A stretch of DNA of 5,649 nt from Oscillospiraceae bacterium (lineage in GTDB: Bacteria > Bacillota > Clostridia > Oscillospirales > Ruminococcaceae), in the NCBI GenBank assembly GCA_018055565.1, contig JAGPHI010000083.1, positions 1 through 5,649 of the forward strand. The letters run 5' to 3'. Shown piece after piece: positions 4,649 to 5,649 of the stretch (the stretch's first letter is position 1; each line of letters starts with the position of its first letter). The translations under genes were made by a program, and so were the position numbers. The notes below the pieces were generated by a model. That model searched no databases, was not told where the DNA came from, and was given only the letters and a program-made list of their open reading frames with translations.

Positions 4649-5649
4649 ATGCCAAAAAAACAAGCCGCCTATACCAATGAAAGCATTACCAGTTTAAAAG
4701 GCGCCGACAGAGTGCGTAAGCGTCCGGGTGTTATTTTCGGCTCTGACGGCATCGAGGGCTGCGCGCATTCTATTTTTGAAATTTTGTCAAACTCGATCGA
4801 CGAAGCGCGCGAGGGGTATGGCAATCAAATCAATATCACCAAATTTAAAGACAATTCCGTAGAGGTAGAGGATTTTGCCCGCGGCATGCCGGTAGATTTT
4901 AACAAAAACGAGGACAAGTATAACTGGGAGCTTTTGTTTTGTGAAATGTATGCGGGCGGCAAGTATACGGCAGGCGGCGACAATTACGAGTATTCATTAG
5001 GCCTTAACGGCCTCGGCCTTTGCGCCACGCAATACGCGTCCGAGTGGATGACTGCGGATATTTATCGCGATGGCTATCATTATCATTTGGATTTTCGCAA
5101 AGGCGAAAACGTTGGCGGCCTGCAAAAAGAAGAAAGCAATAAAAAACGCACGGGCTCTATCATTCGCTGGAAACCCGATACCGAGGTTTTCACCGATATC
5201 AATGTGCCCAGCGAATATTATTTGGATGTTATCAAGCGCCAGGCCATCGTAAATGCGGGCGTACATTTTACGTTTGTGGATGAATCCGATGGCACGCGCA
5301 AAACCACCGAGTTTTGCTATGCACAAGGCATTCAAGATTTTGTTGAAGAAATCGCCGATAATGAAAGCTTAACGCCTGTTATATTTTGCCAATCTACCGC
5401 CAGCGGACGCGATAGAGAGGACATGCCCGATTATAAAGTAAAGATGAGCGCCGCGTTTTGCTTTTCCAATAAAACGCAGCTGTTGGAGTATTATCACAAC
5501 TCCAGCTGGCTTGAGCACGGCGGCAGCCCCGATCGCGCGGTAAAAACGGCGTTTGTCAATCAAATTGACGCTTTTTTAAAGCAGAAGAATCTATATAAAA
5601 AAGGCGAAAGCAAAATTACGTTTACCGATGTGCAGGATTGTTTAATTTT
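4649..5649 (+). CDS. GyrB/ParE-like type IIA DNA topoisomerase subunit B, partial, C-terminus beyond window
   Basis: ATPase subunit of a type IIA topoisomerase (gyrase/topo IV), working with an A subunit that cuts DNA. 333 codons are open to the right edge; the TOPRIM domain and the QTK-loop lysine are not in the window. The GHKL ATPase domain begins ESITSLKGADRVRKRPGVIF. E44 and N48 in FEILSNSIDEA match the catalytic Glu and Mg-binding Asn of GyrB. D75 in EVEDFARGMPVDF matches the adenine-contacting Asp, and the lid is YAGGKY (101-106) plus YSLGLNGLG (115-123). The transducer region includes the YYHNSSWLEHGG stretch (281-292), equivalent to the GyrB segment ending EGGTH. It departs from canonical GyrB: VIFG for MYIG, DFARG for DNGRG, LGLNGLG for GGLHGVG. 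This suggests the divergent second subunit-B type seen in Clostridia rather than housekeeping gyrB, so I give no symbol. AAAGGA lies 12 bases before the ATG. A ParC/GyrA-like gene is expected downstream. Confidence 0.9.
   Translation, partial: MPKKQAAYTNESITSLKGADRVRKRPGVIFGSDGIEGCAHSIFEILSNSIDEAREGYGNQINITKFKDNSVEVEDFARGMPVDFNKNEDKYNWELLFCEMYAGGKYTAGGDNYEYSLGLNGLGLCATQYASEWMTADIYRDGYHYHLDFRKGENVGGLQKEESNKKRTGSIIRWKPDTEVFTDINVPSEYYLDVIKRQAIVNAGVHFTFVDESDGTRKTTEFCYAQGIQDFVEEIADNESLTPVIFCQSTASGRDREDMPDYKVKMSAAFCFSNKTQLLEYYHNSSWLEHGGSPDRAVKTAFVNQIDAFLKQKNLYKKGESKITFTDVQDCLI

Noticed and set aside
4997..5563. Minus-strand open frames opposite the GyrB-like gene
   Set aside because: They are shadows of a clearly conserved topoisomerase frame that is open to the window edge.

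Overview
This looks like chromosomal core-type sequence from a Gram-positive anaerobe of the class Clostridia, probably near Oscillospiraceae/Ruminococcaceae. The evidence is strong AGGAGG-type ribosome binding sites, a CIRCE (HrcA) heat-shock operator, Gram-positive style intrinsic terminators, and proteins whose style matches clostridial families. The assignment is inference from sequence style; there is no rRNA or other phylogenetic marker. I see no mobile element, CRISPR array, tRNA or phage gene.

Left part, all on the minus strand. Positions 1-504 hold the first 168 codons of an HD-domain phosphohydrolase-like protein that runs off the left edge. Its upstream region (505-660) has a candidate extended -10 promoter and a 20-codon mini-ORF ending just before its start. 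Positions 754-1335 encode a 193-aa protein of unknown function with an Ala/Thr-rich, probably disordered N-terminus and a helical C-terminus. It is closed by a strong terminator at 689-738 and possibly driven by a flagellar-type (sigma-28/SigD) promoter. Positions 1562-3448 encode the complete Hsp90-family chaperone HtpG (628 aa), with its own 18-bp-stem terminator. Each of these genes seems to be its own transcription unit.

The intergenic region 3449-3702 is a divergent promoter region. On the htpG side it has a near-consensus sigma-A promoter, a CIRCE operator at the transcription start, and a second AT-rich dyad over the -35 box. On the other side an extended -10 promoter serves a plus-strand gene.

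Right part, plus strand. Positions 3703-4578 encode a 291-aa unrecognised protein with a beta-rich N-terminal region, a four-cysteine zinc ribbon, a low-complexity linker and one C-terminal membrane helix. After a 70-bp gap with a good sigma-A promoter comes a GyrB/ParE-like type IIA topoisomerase ATPase subunit at 4649. It is truncated by the window end and diverges from canonical GyrB at several ATP-site motifs.

The genes do not form an obvious pathway. HtpG and the topoisomerase subunit both have GHKL-type ATPase folds, but this looks coincidental. The most useful points are the direct CIRCE control of htpG, the divergent GyrB-like subunit, the two uncharacterised proteins, and the possible motility-type promoter. 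I found no convincing new multi-gene system.
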